A stretch of 7,306 bases of DNA from Akkermansia muciniphila. Lineage in GTDB: Bacteria > Verrucomicrobiota > Verrucomicrobiia > Limisphaerales > UBA9464. The position numbers were made by a program, and so were the translations under genes. The notes under the pieces were generated by a model. It ran no database searches. It was not told the origin of the DNA and saw only the letters and a list, made by a program, of their open reading frames with translations. This document shows positions 5,693-7,306 of this stretch, piece by piece (position 1 is the first letter of the stretch; every line of letters begins with the position of its first letter). The stretch spans positions 1-7,306 of the forward strand of contig CAMCFL010000146.1 of the NCBI GenBank assembly GCA_945873715.1. Direction: 5' to 3'.

Positions 5693-7305
5693 GGGAGCGG
5701 CGGGGGCTTGGAGGTCGGACGTGAAGCTACCGGCACAGGGGGCGTTGCGGCAGCGGCGGGAGGAAGGGCTTTGTCGGCAGGAAGGGCCTCCGTCAGGACT
5801 CTCTGGAAGCGATCCATGAACTCGCGTTCGTTGGACAACATCTCCTGGGTGAGCTCGATCTCGATCGTGCCCTGCCTGGCCCGGAGGGCGAGAAGATCCT
5901 GCGCCGATTGCAGGTGATCGCGCTGACGTCCGGCGATGTCCTTCAACGTCGCCATGGTGCTGTGGATCATCTCCAGCTCATGGGACAGGCTGGCCACTTT
6001 CTCCGCGAAGCTGCCGGTGTGCACCGAAGAAACCGCCCGGGTCAGGTCCTCCCGGAGCATCCGAAGACCATCGGCCAGTTGCTGCCCGACGTCCGATCCA
6101 GCGGCGGGAGCCGCTATCGGTGCCGACACCGCCGCGGGAGTCGGAATCGCGGGAGCGGGTGCGACCGAGAATTTTTCCAGGCCGTCGCGCAGGCGTTCGA
6201 AGCCCTGGAGGATCGGGGCAAAATCCACGCTGACTGCCGAAGGCCCTCGGTTCAGCTGTTTCTCCAGGGTGAGCTGGATGGATTCCAACCCCGCCTGGAA
6301 ACCACTGAGCTGGGATACCACCCGACCGACCGGATCGTTCTGGTCGCTGCCCCGCGAGAACTGGTTCCGTCGGAAGGTCCGCTTGATCTCCTCCCACCGC
6401 GCGGCCTCCTCGGGAGTGAGGACGCCGATGAGTTCGCGGAAGCGGAGCAGGTTGGACTCGGCACCGGTCGTGAGGGTCTGGGATTCGCCGCGGTAATGGG
6501 CAATCACGATCGCGCGCACCTCCTCGTCGTTCATGATGGCCACGACCTTCTCGGCCAGCTTGTTCATGTTGCGGTACGATCCCTGCAGCTTGAAGGCAGG
6601 CTCGGTGCGAAACTCGTCGGCCTGTCCGGCGGACAGGATGTATTCCTGGTTCACCCGCATGACGATCTGCCGGATGGCGACCAGCTTGCGGAGGACGGAC
6701 AGGATCTCCTCCAGTTCCTGGGGCGCGTACTGACCTTCCAGGTTGTCCGCCGTCTTCTCACCGCTCTCGGCCATCCGGATGAAGGTGCGGATGTCCTGCT
6801 GACTGCGGTTGCCCAAGGGTGCCAGCACCGCATTCGACGTCACCGCGTTCTCCAGGTAGCTGGCCTGGAACCACTCGGCATTGCCCCCGATGATGTCGCC
6901 CAGGTTGTAGGTGTCCGCCCGGTTCGCCAGCATGTCCGGGATCCGGAATTTCTGGCCGCTTTCGGTGTACGGATTGCCCGCCATCACCACGACCACCTTG
7001 CGTCCGCGGAGATCGTAGGTCCGTGGCTGACCGCGCCAGACGCCCTCGATCTTCCGTTGGGCATCGCAGAGGGAGATGAACTTCTGCAGGAACTCCGGAT
7101 TGCAGTGCTGGATGTCGTCGATGCAGATCATCGCGTTGTCGCCCATCTCCAGCGCGAGATTGAGCTTCTGGATCTCCTCCCGCGCGGAGGCGTTGGGAGC
7201 TTCCTCGGGATCGAGCGAGGTGACCTGGTGGCCGAGGGCGGGACCATTGATCTTGATGAAGACGATCCCGAGCCGGCTCGCGACATACTCCAGCAGCGTG
7301 GTCTT
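5689..7305 (-). CDS. AAA+ (MoxR-like) ATPase of the 'DNA repair ATPase' type, C-terminal part (5' truncated)
   Basis: 538 residues are visible; the gene continues beyond the right edge. The first residues KTTLLEYVA are the end of Walker A (the preceding Gly lies off the window). GHQVTSLDPEEAPNASAREE follows at about 25-44. Walker B is AMICIDDIQH, with acidic pair D63-D64. Sensor 1 is MAGNP with N111, then FRIPDMLANRADTYNL, with R129 a possible Arg finger. A helical lid-like region follows (NQEYILSA, FKLQGSYRNMNKLAEKVV and GESQTLTTGAE are clear family words). Beyond about residue 300 comes a long helical segment with probable coiled coil, broken by an Ala/Pro-rich linker, and a Pro-rich tail ending KPPPLP. 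From memory, proteins with these words are often labelled 'DNA repair ATPase', but I see nothing that proves a repair role; a remodelling or chaperone activity of MoxR type fits equally. Its stop overlaps the next gene by four bases. Confidence 0.85.
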   Translation of the reverse strand, partial: KTTLLEYVASRLGIVFIKINGPALGHQVTSLDPEEAPNASAREEIQKLNLALEMGDNAMICIDDIQHCNPEFLQKFISLCDAQRKIEGVWRGQPRTYDLRGRKVVVVMAGNPYTESGQKFRIPDMLANRADTYNLGDIIGGNAEWFQASYLENAVTSNAVLAPLGNRSQQDIRTFIRMAESGEKTADNLEGQYAPQELEEILSVLRKLVAIRQIVMRVNQEYILSAGQADEFRTEPAFKLQGSYRNMNKLAEKVVAIMNDEEVRAIVIAHYRGESQTLTTGAESNLLRFRELIGVLTPEEAARWEEIKRTFRRNQFSRGSDQNDPVGRVVSQLSGFQAGLESIQLTLEKQLNRGPSAVSVDFAPILQGFERLRDGLEKFSVAPAPAIPTPAAVSAPIAAPAAGSDVGQQLADGLRMLREDLTRAVSSVHTGSFAEKVASLSHELEMIHSTMATLKDIAGRQRDHLQSAQDLLALRARQGTIEIELTQEMLSNEREFMDRFQRVLTEALPADKALPPAAAATPPVPVASRPTSKPPPLP

Positions 7306-7306
7306 G

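Overview
The window is GC-rich DNA, densely coding on both strands, and looks like a chromosomal segment of a Gram-negative-type bacterium. I favour Verrucomicrobiota (Pedosphaera/Limisphaerales-like), with moderate confidence. The reasons are a radical-SAM enzyme of the futalosine menaquinone route, a secreted Gly-rich parallel-beta-helix-type protein carrying a short beta module common in that phylum, little use of strong Shine-Dalgarno sites, and a REP/MITE-like palindromic element. A planctomycete or acidobacterial source is not excluded.

Layout, left to right. The plus strand opens with the C-terminal half of a zinc-type medium-chain dehydrogenase (2-622). A gap of about 180 nt follows, mostly filled by a nested palindromic element (629-751). 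Next is a secreted Gly-rich protein (802-2391). Its reading frame stops at an in-frame TGA but continues recognisably for another 56 codons to a TAA at 2562. A small secreted Cys-containing protein (2687-2905) follows, closed by a textbook rho-independent terminator (2928-2956). Then come mqnE (aminofutalosine synthase, 2985-4178) and a group III truncated hemoglobin (4264-4710), probably co-transcribed.

The right end is on the minus strand and converges on the hemoglobin gene. It holds the C-terminal 538 residues of a large AAA+ ATPase of the MoxR-like type often labelled 'DNA repair ATPase' (5689-7305, running off the window). This gene overlaps by four bases (ATGA) the start of a 285-residue helical/proline-rich protein of unknown function (4835-5692). 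The tight overlap, with no Shine-Dalgarno site for the second gene, suggests the two products act together. This pair is the best candidate for an under-described system here, although its promoter and first genes lie outside the window.

The most checkable oddities are the in-frame TGA in the Gly-rich gene, the nested palindromic element before it, and the ATPase/partner overlap. No tRNA, rRNA, CRISPR array, transposase or phage gene was seen.
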